Source: Silurus meridionalis (lineage: Eukaryota; Chordata; Actinopteri; Siluriformes; Siluridae). From it: a stretch of 64,000 bases of DNA. A program made the position numbers and the translations under genes. The notes beneath the pieces are model-generated. The model ran no database searches. It was given only the letters and a program-made list of their open reading frames with translations, and was not told the DNA's origin. Position 1 is the stretch's first letter; each line of letters opens with the position of its first letter. This document shows, piece after piece, positions 12,104-25,415 of the stretch. The stretch spans positions 14,857,773 to 14,921,772 of the forward strand of contig NC_060893.1 in NCBI RefSeq assembly GCF_014805685.1, read 5' to 3'.

Positions 12104-13120
12104 TTAATATTTGGTACAGTAGCCTTTGTTTGCAATTACAGAGGTCAAACGTTTCCTGTAGTTTTTCACCAGGTTTGCACACACTGCAGGAGGGATTTTG
12201 GCCCACTCCTCCACACAGATCTTTTCTAGATCAGTCAGGTTTCTAGTCTGTCGCTGAGAAACACGGAGTTTGAGCTCCCTCCAAAGATTCTCTATTGGGT
12301 TTAGGTCTGGAGACGGGCTAGGCCACGCCAGAACCTTGATATGCTTATTACAGAGCCACTCCTTGGTTATCCTGGCTGTGTACATCGGGTCATTGTCATG
12401 TTGGAAGACCCAGCCTCGACCCATCTTCAATGCTCTAACTGAGGGAAGGAGGTTGTTCCCCAAAATCTCGCAATACGTGGCCTCGGTCATCCTCTCCTTA
12501 ATACAGTGCCCTGTCCCATGTGCAGAAAAACACCCCCAAAGCATGATGCTACCACCCCCATGCTTTACAGTAGGGATGGTGTTCTTGGGATGGTACTCAT
12601 AATTCTTCTTCCTCCAAACAAGTTTAGTGGAATTATGACCCAAAAGTTCTATTTTGGTCTCATCTGACCACATGACTTTCTCCCATGACTCCTCTGGATC
12701 ATCCAAATGGTCATTAGCAAACTTAAGACGTGCCTGGACATGTGCTGGTTTAAGCAGGGGAACCTTCCATACCATGCATGATTTCAACCCATGACGTCTT
12801 AGTGTATTACCAACAGTAACCTTGGAAACGGTGGTCCCAGCTCTTTTCAGGTCATTGACCACCTCCTCCCGTGTAGTTCTGGGCTGATTTCTCACCTTCC
12901 TTAGGATCATTGAGACCCCACGAGGTGAGATCTTGCATGGAGCCCCAGTCCGAGGGAGATTGACAGTCATGTTTAGCTTCTTCCATTTTCTAATGATTGT
13001 TCCAACAGTGGACCTTTTTTCACCAAGCTGCTTGCCAATTTCCCTGTAGCCCTTTTCAGCCTTGTGGAGGTGTACAATTTTGTCTCTAGTGTCTTTGGAC
13101 AGCTCTTTGGTCTTGGACAT
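12104..13120 (-). CDS. Tc1-like DD34E transposase, apparently full length
   Basis: This 338-residue open frame starts [19 protein letters not shown]. The frame stays open 18 codons further upstream, but the Met at 13120 matches the start of Sleeping Beauty-like transposases, which are about 340 residues long. An N-terminal paired-like helix-turn-helix region covers about residues 1-110. The GRPR/AT-hook-like linker is degenerate (RTGAPCK, near residues 57-63). The catalytic triad is visible: D153 in [10 protein letters not shown]242 in FQHDNDP, E277 in DLNPIENLW, with 34-residue spacing between the last two. [12 protein letters not shown] (188-199) is conserved. The usual DPKHT after the second Asp reads DPMYT, an odd change at a conserved place that may weaken activity. 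The enzyme cuts and pastes the element at TA sites. No stop or frameshift interrupts it, but activity cannot be judged from sequence alone. Confidence 0.93.
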   Translation of the reverse strand: MSKTKELSKDTRDKIVHLHKAEKGYREIGKQLGEKRSTVGTIIRKWKKLNMTVNLPRTGAPCKISPRGVSMILRKVRNQPRTTREEVVNDLKRAGTTVSKVTVGNTLRRHGLKSCMVWKVPLLKPAHVQARLKFANDHLDDPEESWEKVMWSDETKIELLGHNSTKLVWRKKNYEYHPKNTIPTVKHGGGSIMLWGCFSAHGTGHCIKERMTEATYCEILGNNLLPSVRALKMGRGWVFQHDNDPMYTARITKEWLCNKHIKVLAWPSPSPDLNPIENLWRELKLRVSQRQTRNLTDLEKICVEEWAKIPPAVCANLVKNYRKRLTSVIANKGYCTKY

Positions 13121-13283
13121 GTTAGTAGTTGGATTCTTACTGATTGTATGGGGTGGACAGGTGTCTTTATGCAACTAACGACCTCAAACAGGTACATCTA
13201 ATTTAGGATAATAAATGTAGTGGAGGTGGACATTTTAAAGGCAGACTAAAAGGTCTTTGAGGGTCAGAATTCTAGCTGATAGA

Positions 13284-13488
13284 CAGGTGTTCAAATACTT
13301 ATTTGCAGCTATATCATACAAATAAATAGTTAAAAAATCATATATTGTGATTTCTGGATTTTTTTTTTTTTAATTATGTCTCTCACAGTGGACATGCCCC
13401 TACGATGACAATTTCAGACCCCTCCATGATTTCTAAGTGGGAGAACTTGCAAAATAGCAGGGTGTTCAAATACTTATTTTCCTCACTG
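13284..13488 (-). repeat. Right inverted repeat of the Tc1-like element
   Basis: The repeat starts with the inner motif caggtgttcaaatacttatt at 13284 and ends with tattttcctcactg before the TA target. It lies upstream of the transposase start and probably carries its promoter, as in related elements; that is inference. Confidence 0.92.
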
Positions 13489-13763
13489 TATATTCTCCTT
13501 AAATATTTTTTAACTGTAAGTAAAATATTTTTGCTCAGAGGGAAAACTGATATTTTCATGGCACAAAAAATGGTATAGCCCAAGTTCCAAGCTATGACAA
13601 GGAGGCATCTGTATCAAATTAATTACTTAAAATGTAATTCTTTCCCTCAACAGGTATTTTTTGATGACTTTTTCCTCATGAAGGTGGTTGAAAAGATACC
13701 AAGATACCAGCTTGCAATGCTTTACCAGAAATACTTTCAAATATACGGTAGTTATGCACAAAC

Positions 13764-14058
13764 ACGTGGTGGTGCAGTGGACAGTGTTGTTTCTTCACAG
13801 CTTTAGGGTTAGGGTTTGATCCTAATCTTGGGTTATTGCCTTTCAGGTTCTTCAGTTTTCTCCCACTTCCCAAAACATGGCAGTAGGTAGTAATAACTTT
13901 AAGTTGCCCCTAACAGTGAGCGAGTGTGTAATAGCATTGTGTACTGATGGTACTGATGTCCCATACAGGGTGTATTCCCAACTCAAACCCTCTTTAGATC
14001 TAAATCCATTGCCACCTTGAGCAAAATAACGCAGTAGCTGCAGATAAATAAAATAATA
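13764..14058 (+). repeat. tRNA-type SINE copy
   Basis: It begins acgtggtggtgcagtggaca, followed by a B-box-like gggtttgatcc and the body strings ttctcccacttcccaaaaca, aagttgcccctaacagtgag and gtcccatacagggtgtattc, ending in aaataaaataata. This is the same family as 749-1028 but without the microsatellite expansion. It lies 275 bp from the Tc1-like element. Confidence 0.78.
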
Positions 14059-14620
14059 GGTTTTAGTTATAATTACTTTTCCTGGTCACCGGTCAATCCT
14101 GTATGTGTTTTTTCCCTGTGCATGAATGATTTCATTGTTATTCTAGAATTGTTAACATGTAGAAACCCTATACATTAGAATATTTGTTTAAGCTTTTGAC
14201 CTTTATCTAATTTGCTTATGTTGCACTCTTAATACTTAAAATGCAACTAGATTTCAGTTTTTCCCTACAACAGAGTTTTGTGATTAGAGCAACACATACA
14301 TAGCCAAAGAACCCACTAAGGACTGATGTACTCTTGTGCTCACATGTCGAATAACAGAAGGATACTTTTAGTAACACCGGGGGACAAGGTTGCACTTCAT
14401 AGACACAAGTGGTTGTACACCAGTCGCCATGGTAACGCTCAGTGGTGGATCATCTCTAGCCAACATGGAGGTTGGTTTTGATGATGTGATGGTAGAAAGG
14501 TGTGTGAGTGTGACAGCCATGGGGGTGCATTGATGTCTCTTCCCCTTTCTGTGTCTCCTTCATTCATTATTAACCAGGCATTTACCATTCCTCTGTTCCA
14601 ACTAGGTTTCCATGTGTGGA

Positions 14621-14624
<4 letters not shown>

Positions 14625-14656
<32 letters not shown>
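14625..14656. repeat. (AC)n microsatellite
   Basis: A pure AC run of 16 units. Confidence 0.95.
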
Positions 14657-14658
<2 letters not shown>

Positions 14659-14887
14659 ACACAGTTACTCATACAAAAATACATGCGCACAGACACCTAG
14701 TGCATGTCAAGGTAAGGGGAAAAAAATGGAATGTGGAGTGAATGAAAAAATATCAGTTCAGCAATTTCTGCAACTTTATCTTTATAATTCCTGACTTGAA
14801 ATTTTCCATTAATGTGCCTCTTTCACCTTTTGCTTTACTCATTAACCCTCTGAGGCCCTACTATCCACTTAGCTTCAGTTGGGATTG

Positions 14888-14890
<3 letters not shown>

Positions 14891-14950
<60 letters not shown>
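14891..14950. repeat. (TG)n microsatellite
   Basis: A pure TG run of 30 units followed by a short AG run. Confidence 0.97.
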
Positions 14951-14957
<7 letters not shown>

Positions 14958-17213
14958 CACTGTGTTCTGCTTCATGCATATTAATGTGGCTCTGCTCCAG
15001 GTGAGCTATGTCACCCGAGCTCAGTAAATCTATCATTCCCATCAGAGTCCTAAACTTTAGAAAAGACCTGAGAACCCACAAATGTGTAATGCATTTTGGC
15101 AGTGTATAAATAAAGTACCACAACAAGTACCACAGCATTTAAAGTAACAGTGTATTGTAACGATATAGGAAAAAAGAAATTAAATGATAGACTGCCTTAA
15201 TTTAGGTTCATATGAATTCATTGCATAGAAATTTTTGGTCAGTATATAGCGACTGAAATGACAGCACATATAAAGTGTTTTATTTCTCTTGTACCACAGC
15301 AGTTTTCTGACATAAGCATATAAGTATTTTATTCAAATTTTATGTCTTTTTAATCTGTTTATAATATAATAATATAGAATATTATAGAACATTCACAAGA
15401 CACGTTAGTTCCCGTTCTTACACCATGGCAGAAATATACAGTTTTTTCTCCCTTTTGAAGTAAATAAATAAAAATTAAGGGTCATTAAGACCCTAAAAAA
15501 TACAGTTTTACCTGTAACACTGTAGTGTACTAAAGAAAAGATTTCCCACAAAAAACTGAATCTATAACCACAATGATCACATATGTCATGAGGAGTGTCT
15601 GCCACAAGTCCATGTCAATGAACTGTTACTATAGAAACGCTAATGCATTGAATTAAGCACCATAATATAAAGCTGTGATTTGCTTTTCCTTGAACTACTG
15701 TTAAAGCTACTGTTATAGAAAATAAATGGACATTTTCTGACCAATCAGATTTAAGATATTTTTTTGGAAATCCAAATGGTTTCCAAGAAGTTTTAATTAA
15801 AATGTTATCAGTGAACATGTTCTTCAAAATGTATAATAGATTCATTCAGTGTGAAAAGAAAGGAAAAATGAAATGGCTGGTGAAAACCAATGAAGCTTTG
15901 TCTAATCAGCTAACAATGAAAGTAGCTAGTGGTTGAAATGACTTGCAATGCTGACAATATCCACTCTCACTCATACTCTCTACATACCCTTAGCTAATGT
16001 TTAGCAATACTGATATCATATCATCAGATCATCACATAATAGACTTTGCCTCCGATTATCTTTTAAGAAATTTTATTCTATTGATCCATTCACATCACTT
16101 ATACAGAAGCAGACAAATAAAATTCTCCTTTAATTGGCATGAAGTCAGTACCGGGGCACTTACTGCATTATTGTATCTTTTTAGTAATGTGATGCCATAA
16201 TACTATTTCAGTACTGGCATCTTGTGCAACACTGATGTATGGCCTTGCAGTATTGCTTCCCTCACTCTCTGTGAAAAGAACAAACCCAACTACAGGCTAC
16301 AAAAGAAATCTAAGTGTCTTGCACCTCAGCGCTAATGAACAATAGCTTTGGTCAATACATGGCTTACTCTTTATTGCAGCTGGACACCTGTTTAGGGATC
16401 ATCACATGGCAGGTTTTTGGATAAGATAATGGTTTCACCGAAACACTAAATGCCATTGATTGGTTAAATATGCTCCACGGCAAGACTTCATGGCATAATA
16501 GAGGTGTCTGTAAGAGTATAATTATTCTCCGACTGAGAAAAGCTCTCGGTTACAGTGCCATATATCTGGCTCCATAAGGAGTCGTCCACCTCTGACACAC
16601 TGATAGGGCTGCTAATGCCTGAGGAGAACGAAGAAATCACCTGCAGCTTCACCTGCAGCTTGATCTTTTGTTCTCAAGATATGAGAGGGTTGAAGAAGAG
16701 AGAAATATCTGTGTGTGGTGGTATACATTAGTGCATGGTGAGAGACCAAGTGTATGGCTAACTTAGAGAGAGAATGGAATGAGAACGGTTCTCTAGGCCA
16801 GGATTGAAGAGATAGAGTAAGGATTAGAAGAGCGGAGAAACCTGGCACAATGCCTTGTTGAGTTCTCAGTGGTTTCAAAGGATCATTTTAGTAATGCATT
16901 TAGAATACTCATTGGTAACCTTGAATATACATGAACAATGCTATGAATTGATATTAGCATCTATTCTAACGTGCAAGTCTTCCTCTTAGAATGATTGACA
17001 TGCTAGGTTTTATATTTTCCATTTGGTTAAGAACTGAAGGCCAGACTTTTGTGCAACTTTCATCTTCGTGAAAAATATAAATGCATAAATTTGCTTCAAG
17101 TTTAATATTTGTTAATTTGTTAATTAATTAATTATTATTCATTATCATTAATAATTAACATTTTCCAACACATTTTCATCTTTTTCTTAAAACCTTAAAA
17201 CCTCATTTTAGAC

Positions 17214-17330
17214 ATTTACAGTATAGTACACAGTAAAGCACAACGTTCCTCCAGGAGCTACATTGTGCTACAAGAAGCAACATAAATGAACACAAAATAA
17301 AAATAAAACAACATAATGCCGCCTGATCTA
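17214..17330. repeat. Dispersed teleost repeat, copy 1
   Basis: The strings tacagtatagtacacagta, acaacgttcctccaggagct and gtgctacaagaagcaacata are shared with 54733-54880. The class is not clear to me. The deleted Tc1 element at 17341 inserted right beside it. Confidence 0.68.
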
Positions 17331-17340
17331 GTTTTATATA

Positions 17341-17868
17341 CAGTAAAGACCAAAAGTTTGGACACACCTTCTCATTCAAAGAGTTTTCTTTATTTTCATG
17401 ACTATGAAAATTGTAGATTCACACTGAAGGCATCAAAACTATGAATTAACACATGTGGAATTATATATGGAATTATATACATAACAAAAAAGTGTAAAAC
17501 AACTGAAAAATGTTCTTCAAAGTAGCTTTTGCTTTGATTACTGCTTTGCACACTCTTGGCATTCTCTTGATGAGCTTCAAGAGGTAGTCACCTGAAATGG
17601 TCTTCCAACAGTCTTGAAGGAGTTCCCCGAGAGATGCTTGGCACTTGTTGGCCCTTTTGCCTTCACTCTGCGGTCCAGCTCACCCCTAAACCATCTCGAT
17701 TGGGTTCAGGTCCGGTGACTGTGAAGACCAGGTCATCTGGCGCAGCACCCCATCACTCTCCTTCTTGGTCAAATAGCCCTTGATGCCTTCAGTGTGACTC
17801 TACAATTTTCATAGTCATGAAAATAAAGAAAACTCTTTGAATGAGAAGGTGTGTCCAAAATTTGGTCT

Positions 17869-17874
<6 letters not shown>
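17341..17874 (-). mobile_element. Internally deleted Tc1-like element with dead transposase end
   Basis: Imperfect inverted repeats are visible: cagtaaagaccaaaagtttg at the left end, and near its complement caaaatttggtctgtact at the right end. Both extend inward through a shared segment around gagttttctttattttcatg. The interior on the minus strand encodes only the C-terminal part of a Tc1 transposase. [10 protein letters not shown] with the catalytic Glu is followed by a stop where Trp is expected, then frameshifted remains of GELDRRVKAKGPTSAKHL. The DDE N-terminal part and first two Asp residues are gone. The right end runs into an (AT)n array and the left flank is another dispersed repeat. 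Confidence 0.88.

Positions 17875-17937
<63 letters not shown>
17875..17937. repeat. (TA)n microsatellite abutting a Tc1 relic
   Basis: It begins at the right end of the deleted Tc1-like element (17341-17874). Confidence 0.95.
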
Positions 17938-17941
<4 letters not shown>

Positions 17942-20900
17942 ATATTTTCCTTATTGGATTAGTTATTTTATTTTATTTTTTAATATAACTGTATTAATAT
18001 GTATTTGCTTCATATCGCTATACAAAGACGATGAAGAAACAGATGACAGGCAGGTGGGATGAAACTGATTTGTGTGCTTCTCTGTCTCATCTCTATCCTT
18101 TTACTTATCAGTGCTGGACAGAGTCTGTTGGGACAATCCAATTGATCATATTTATGACCTTATGGTAGGACATATTTTAGCTACTACTGTCCTGGAGAAA
18201 TGACAAAAGAAGACTGGAGGTCTATTGCATTTGATTTTTTTTTTACTATGTACAGTATATACCAAAAGAGAAGACATGAAAGTTATATGTTCTGCCTTTG
18301 TCTCTATCTGTTCTAGGTATAGGCAGAATATGGTTTGCTTGTTGTTGCAGTGATATTAGCAATGCTGGATTAAAAAAAGGCTGTTGTTAATGGAAATTCA
18401 TGGGAAATATTTAAATTTCATTGTAGATTATATGTAAATTGTACTATACTTATTCAGATGTGCAGAGAGATTATTAGTATGTTTACTATACAAATGGTAT
18501 ATAGTGTTGGACAGTGTACTATATATAGTACAGTAGGAACATCATGAGTGTACACTACTTGGTTCTTGTAAGTAGTATTTGTGGATGTGACACTGAATCC
18601 AACATTGAACTGCGCCAAGTAAACCTCACAACTACAGGAAGACAAATGTCAGTATACAATTTTCTGCTTCTTGAAAAGTAGTGCTTTTAATGTAAAATGT
18701 GTCAGCAACAATTCATCTCAGCATTTTCTCAGACTTAGCAGCTTCTGTTACATAGAAATCTGTCTTTTTTCCCACACTTTTTCTTACACAATTTTCACAT
18801 CATTAAAGACTTTGCTAATGCTGCTATCAGGACTGTGACTGTCAACTTTAACAAGCAACTGGTCATCACAATGTAGCATGTACAGTAAGGTTGGTTTAGA
18901 GCAAATTCACATTGTCATCTTATTTCTGATTTGAACTTAAATGCTCAAATGAAAGATGTGATTCATGTCATTCTAATTGTAAAGAATTATTTATCCACCA
19001 ACCTCACTAAAGTATGTAAAAACATAAAAGTATGTTGGTTTTTTTTTGTTTTGTTTTTTTACCAAATCAGTGTTGATCATGACAGTAAGGCACACGAGCA
19101 GAATCCATTATAGACAGTTCAATGGATTCAGAAAGAAATTTAGATTGTACATACATTTTTTAATATTACCACTATTACTATTTAAACAGACAGTATTGAA
19201 TGATTTGGGGAAATTGTTTTGTGTTACTGTTTCTGATGGTGTTTTGAAAAAATCAAGCCTCCACATTATCTTTTGAAATTATTATATTTGAATGTATTGC
19301 ACGCTGTGTTTACCAAATAAAGCAGCATAGTTTTTTAAACATAATATTCACACATTCAAACATCAGTTTGTCAGTTTTGTCAGTGTGTTAATAGCAAAAC
19401 AGGTTTTCACATGATGTTAAATAAGGTAGCGGTTAGATATACATGCTGATTTACGGCACACACCAGTCAGAGGCCGGTTTTAATCATGCTGGCGGGATTA
19501 CGTCCGCTCGTAAAATGAAGCCTTATTGTTAACCCGAAATTGCTTTTAGGGTCGTAAATATTGGGCAGTCCAGCCTTGCCGATGCTTTATGTGAGGCAGC
19601 GAAGGCCTGTCACCCTGCCCACCACCTCTTCCATGACACATCTCAAGAGTCCTGACTAATGGAGAAATAAATATATGCTTGCAGACTGGTGGTTGACTTA
19701 GCAGCTGAAGCTATGTGTCACTAAAGAGGGGATTATCATGCTTGACTTTGGCAGGATGAGCAGACAGGTCTCAATTAGCTTCAGACAAAAACACATCCTG
19801 CTTTGTTTAATTAGACAACTTACATTGTTAATTCCTGCAGTGAGTAAGCTTAAGAATTGGTTATTTGCTGAGTTGTGTGTATGCATGCGCTTCAGCTGTG
19901 GTGCACGTCATACACAGACCTTTTCGTTGTATCAGACTGTTGTGTACTTTTTTACACAACAGAGATTCATCTGTGCACAGAATATTAAGCTAGAATATGA
20001 TAAATATTGGCCTTCTTTTTTTGCCATGTCTTATAAATCTGCACAACCCTTGAGTTATCGTAGTTTGTGAAATTCCACTGCCTCAGCATCTATCGCAGCA
20101 TGCAAAAGCACCATCTTGAAGATTATTTGAAGCAGTGTTGTGGTCAGATTCATGTGAAGTGGAAATGCGTTTCTCATGAGGCACATATCTAGCGCACTCT
20201 GCCCTGCTGCACTTGCTGACATTCTGTTTCTCAGCAGTAATTGTCTGTGAGTGTTTATGCATCTGCCACAGAATGCTTCAGCAAGTCCTCTGACACACAA
20301 TCATTAACAATTTCAAATAAGGTGGCATTGGTAACCTCAAATCCTCATTAAGAACACTGTTTGTACAGGCATGTTTACATGTATTTGCATATTGTTGCTA
20401 TCATTTGGCAGTGAAGTTTATTGTGTGAGGGCAGGTTTTATTAGGTTTAGTAATTTTAGGATTTGGAATTTGAAATCATTAATAAAAAACACTTCTTAAT
20501 TAGTCAAGAGCCCAAGCTTCTGTGTAATCAGTGTTTAAAGGTTTGTCTATTGAGAGGCTTTCTGCTTCTAAATCTGAACTATTCTCTCTGACAGGGAAAA
20601 AAAACTCTTTATGAAATGTTTAACCAGAGTCTTAGTCATGTTCCTGAACCATGCAGAAATGCTGAAGTAGTGCACTGTTGCAGTTGTGGTAAAACAGGTT
20701 TCCTGGTGAGCCACAGCAAGGACTGAAGTACTCTGTTTTTGGAATTTTGCACAAACCTGTCAATCCAGTGTTTTCTGCCCAATCATAATCAAGCAAGTGC
20801 TGACTTCCACATGGATGTGTCTCTTAGGGTCTGTTTGTCTTTTTTAATTTAGTTTACAATCAGTAGTTAATACCATGTGGCAGACACTTTGGTTGCAGAG

Positions 20901-23900
20901 GAAGCTGACTTGGATAAAGAGTGCTTGAGGTTATTTCAAACCTGTGAGAAAGACAAACTGATGACCTTCACTTTTTGTCATTCTCTCCAAATTGAGCCCT
21001 GGTCTCCTTTATCTTCTTATCTCATACGGTTGACTTCACCACAGTTTTCAATTTGCCCAGGAGATTGAAGAGCCTAAGATTGCAACCTGACTGTGGGGTT
21101 GTTTTGACCACCACATGGCTCAGTAAGGCCCTGAGGCAGACCAATTCATTCCAGTTCAAACTCTTCTCCTCCTGAGCTTCTCTTTTATCTGGATCTCCTA
21201 TGTCTAATAGGATCAAATCAGGGGACAAAAAGCCAGCCCTGGCCCTGGGATGGGTTATATGAGCAAGAAAGGCCATTTCCCTCTTTGATGTGTGCTGCCA
21301 CATTTGTACGTGAGAACAGTGGGATTTGTCAGCTTGCCTAAATTAGATTCAGGCTAAGGATTGAGAGGTAGATCTGGAATTAGATTAGCTTTAGAATTAA
21401 TTATTTCAGTCAGATCTTGCTTCTGGCTACAAATGAAATGAAAGCTGGATGAAGGCAGTGAAGGGGTGAACATAAGGACCCTGGAGAGGGAAGATGATGC
21501 TATAGGGTAAAAACCTGAAGGCAAGAACCATGGTCCTTTCATTGAGATGAAGGTTTTGCTGTTTCTGTAGTTTTTGTGAGTGTGGATAAGATATTTGTTT
21601 GAATACGACGTTCCTTGCGGGCCTCTTTATGTTTCTCATCCACTCCAATGAGGGCAACAAGTCTCCATGGTAACTAATCTCCTGTGTTATCTAACGTCAT
21701 GCATGCTCATCTCAGTCAGCTAAGGGCTGCACTGTTGGCAATCATTTGCTCTCAACATGAACTATAGACATTGCAGCCATTTTGATACTGCAGAAGTGCA
21801 TCTGAACGACAAAGCCATGTTCTAACATTATTACTGTTTGGGTGTTTTCCAAACTGGTCATTGGACCCCACCCCCTATACAGACCACAGTTCCACACAGG
21901 CTGCTGTTGCACTAAACTTTCAGCATAGGAAATTTCTTTGAAAACCTGTTGTGAATATGGGCGTAAACCAGAAATGACAAACATGCCCCAGTGTAAAATT
22001 TGATATTCTGTATTGTTTAAACTGCGGAGCTGTGACACATCTATTATCAGTGCTTCCTCCATCTTGTGTTTCTGTAAAGAGCTCATGCTGTGATGTATCA
22101 GTCTTACATCTTCACGTGATATGTCAGAGCTTACCAATCTTGAACAGTAAACATTCAAAACTTCTTTGCACTGAGCTTGCTTTTTTTTAAGTCAATGGAA
22201 TGAAAAGTGTGATGTGACTGCGGCCTTTTACTTTGTTCTAACGTCCTGCACACCTGTACCAGGTATTATGTCTTTTTTTACAGTTCTGTTAGTAGCTGAA
22301 AGAGCTGGGTTCTTGTGTTATTCCACATTCAACACTCTCCCACAAAATTTCGATCTTCAGTGAAACCACAAGGCCTTAGTATTACCATTAATAAAATAAA
22401 CACAAATGCAAGCATTTCCCACTGGATTACACTTCACATCCACATTTTCACCTGTTCTTTACCATCTCCCTTTATAAGCTAACTAGCTCCCTATATACAT
22501 TTTCTTTTGCTCTTGCCAAGGTTATACATGTCTTTAGCTGTGTATCAAATGTGATGCTGTTTATGCCATTAGTGTTAGAAGTGTGCTCACTCTAAAAAGT
22601 GTGGGCTACCAGACACCAAAAGGTCATTTGTAATTCAATTTATTGCTATCAAAATGTAGTTTACATTATAAATATCCTAATATGCACCTAAATGGTACAT
22701 GTTTAAATACATAGCTCATAGGGTATAGTATAGAAGTGTAAAACAATTATACAATACACAATTCTCCAAATATATGTAGTTAGAGTTGGATTTAAATTTG
22801 GTTGTGGTCTAAATGAGATGTTTCAAAATATAAATAAACATTAAATTCAATATAACCAGCTCTGACCGTTTCTCATCCTCAGCTATATCACTTCCATAAT
22901 TGTCTTAACTAGAGTTGTGTGCATTCTGAATAGAAAACCTGTTCATATTTGGTTGATGTGCTGCATAATTCTCCATTTAAGACACAGCTCATATTCATCA
23001 GGTTGCTGCCAGCATAGAGTGCATTCCGATTTTGACACTAGTCTGTCTTATTTGATTATAATAATGGCCTTGCTTGTGTGCAACCAGTCTGAATGTGTTT
23101 TGACCCTGCTGTCGATGATGAGACTGACTCTGTAAAAAAAAATGGCTAGAACTAAGGAACAAGTGAAACCAACCAAGTGAGCACATGTTAACAGGCACAT
23201 GTTAACAGGCAACCGAGTAAACATGTGGGAAACCAGTGAGAATACGGCAGTTATATGGGTCAGCAACAGTGATCATGATGCTAGGCTGTGCATGACTGTG
23301 TAATGCTTCTAAAAAATATATTCCACTATAGGAAATGGGAAACATCACAAATCACAAATTTAGAGTTAAGTATTATGCATTATTCCCAAATGTTTTAAGT
23401 GTTTACTACAAAGGAGACTGGAGCTGGCATGAGATTTGGCAACCTAACAACATGGACAGACCCAGCATGATGAATAATAGATAAGAAAATCTTAGTTTAG
23501 TGGGTGTTATTTCCTACTACTTTCTTCTGTTTTGGAACCATTTATGTACTGACTCATGTTCTTGTGGGAGATTCATCCTTTTTAATCTCTTAGCTTTTTT
23601 CTTTAGCAGATTGTTATAGTTACATCATTTTTTCTTGCATATGTTATATTGAGATTAAAACCTTATACTAATTGGTTTTATTAGATGATGTATAAATAGA
23701 AAGTAATCCACATTTGTTGTTTTATGTGACTCACTATGCACGATACCTGACACTAGTTTTAAGAACATCAAGTTCCTAGTTTGGCAGCATTCTTTATTTT
23801 TACTCCATGCCAAAATGTAAATGATGCCAATATTTAGAGTAATTAATAAAGCTGAGAGGTATCGGCTTTGACACTTGCAGAATAATGACACAGATGAAGG

Positions 23901-25415
23901 AAGGCTGTCAGAAATCTTAATAAAACCATACACATTTTTAAAGAAAGCGAACTAATACTAATGATTTTAAGAGAAAACTGTAACTGCTATATGTTCATTG
24001 ACACATATAATAATGATAAAAATAATAATATTAATTCTGATGAACAATATATAGTACATGTCCTCAGCTGGTCCTCATCTACAATACAGCTCAGCTGGCA
24101 TGAGGGAGAGAGGAGAAATGAAACCAGGAAAGAAGGAGTGTCATTCACGTAATGTCAGGCAGTGACCAGTGTAAATGCAGGACAGACAGAAATTAAGGTC
24201 AGCTGCACAGTAATCCTAAGAATATTTTTTCAGGATTTTTCTGAAAACTAGTGGCCTTTTGGCTCTGAATTCACACTTGAAAGTGTTGAAAGTCTATGAA
24301 CCTAAAGCCAAGACATTTATTCAAATAACCTTCACACTGAATGAAATGCATTTCTACAAACCTGCTTTACACCCACTGACATAAAGCGATCCAATTTCGT
24401 GTGACATCTGCGGTTTCTGACCAGATTTACCCTAGTCTCAGTTAGGCCCATATTCTAAATGTAGGTGTTGCTACATTTGGCATGCTCAAGGTTTTCGTCT
24501 GTTGTGTCAGCTTATTTTAATCTGTAGAGTATTCATTATAACACACACCGACTACTCAACGTTTTATATTTACACCAATGCTAGCTCATCAGCTCAGAAA
24601 GCTTACATTTTGAAGATGATGTAGTATGGCCATTGAAGCCAAACCCAAAAAGCAAGCTGCATGAGCACACTCTCCCTTGGCATTGGCCTTCTGCACCTGC
24701 ATGGCTCTGTGTCTGTTTGCACTTCATAATGCACTGGCTGCTATTGAAAAATAAGCCATGGTCCTCAGTTCACATTGATTTTTACCGTCCGGCCGGCCTC
24801 GTGATTGATCTCCTCTGCAAAAGCATTGATTCCCCTTGCTCTCCCTCCCAGCTTTTCTGTCTGGGGACTACAAATGGGCCTCAGCTACTTTTCTATTGTT
24901 ATAAATGAAGCTAGCGCTCCAGGCCTCTAAATTAATGATGGGTCATTGCTGGCTGTCTCCTCCACACAGCCAGAACAAAGTTGTAGTGGTACAGAAGCCA
25001 TGTTTTAGTATTTAGTTTTAGTATTTGCCTGTTTTTTTTTTGTTTGTTTGTTTGGTTTTTTTTGCCCATGAGTTTAAGCAAGGAACCAGCTGAGCACACT
25101 GCTGAGGTTGGCTTGGTTTTTACAACTATGAGAGAAATACTTATGGGTCTGCAGATGACCAAGTGCCACACTTTTTTTTTTTTTTTTTTTATATTTTTAC
25201 TAATTTCTTGTTACAACTTAGTATATTAATATTATATTAATAACAATATAACAACATTGTATTGTTAATATGAGAAGATGACCATGGAAAGGCAAAGGGC
25301 AAATCAAAACATGAGGGAAACAATTACAAAAAAGTAAATAAATAAAAAGAACAAAGCAAATAAATAAATAAATAGTAATTAAAAAATTAAATAGGTGTGT
25401 GTGTGTGTGGGGGTG

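Larger units (their letters stand above)
11888..13488 (-). mobile_element. Complete Tc1-like transposon with IR/DR ends
   Basis: This 1601-bp element is flanked by TA on both sides (11886-11887 and 13489-13490), the target duplication of Tc1/mariner elements. It has inverted repeats of about 204-205 bp (11888-12091 and 13284-13488). Each contains two copies of the transposase-binding-type motif aataagtatttgaacacc, one at the outer end and one at the inner end, the IR/DR layout known from Sleeping Beauty-type elements. By eye the two inverted repeats differ at about ten positions, so the copy is fairly young but not pristine. It inserted at the edge of an (AT)n array. It lies in antisense orientation to the host gene, in the 34 kb intron. 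Confidence 0.95.

Noticed and set aside
12270..12602. 110-codon plus-strand frame
   Set aside because: It is antisense to the Tc1-like transposase and only shadows it.
21742..22158. 138-codon minus-strand frame
   Set aside because: I found no domain, signal or family similarity in the translation and no splice-consistent neighbours. Its length is possible by chance in 64 kb.
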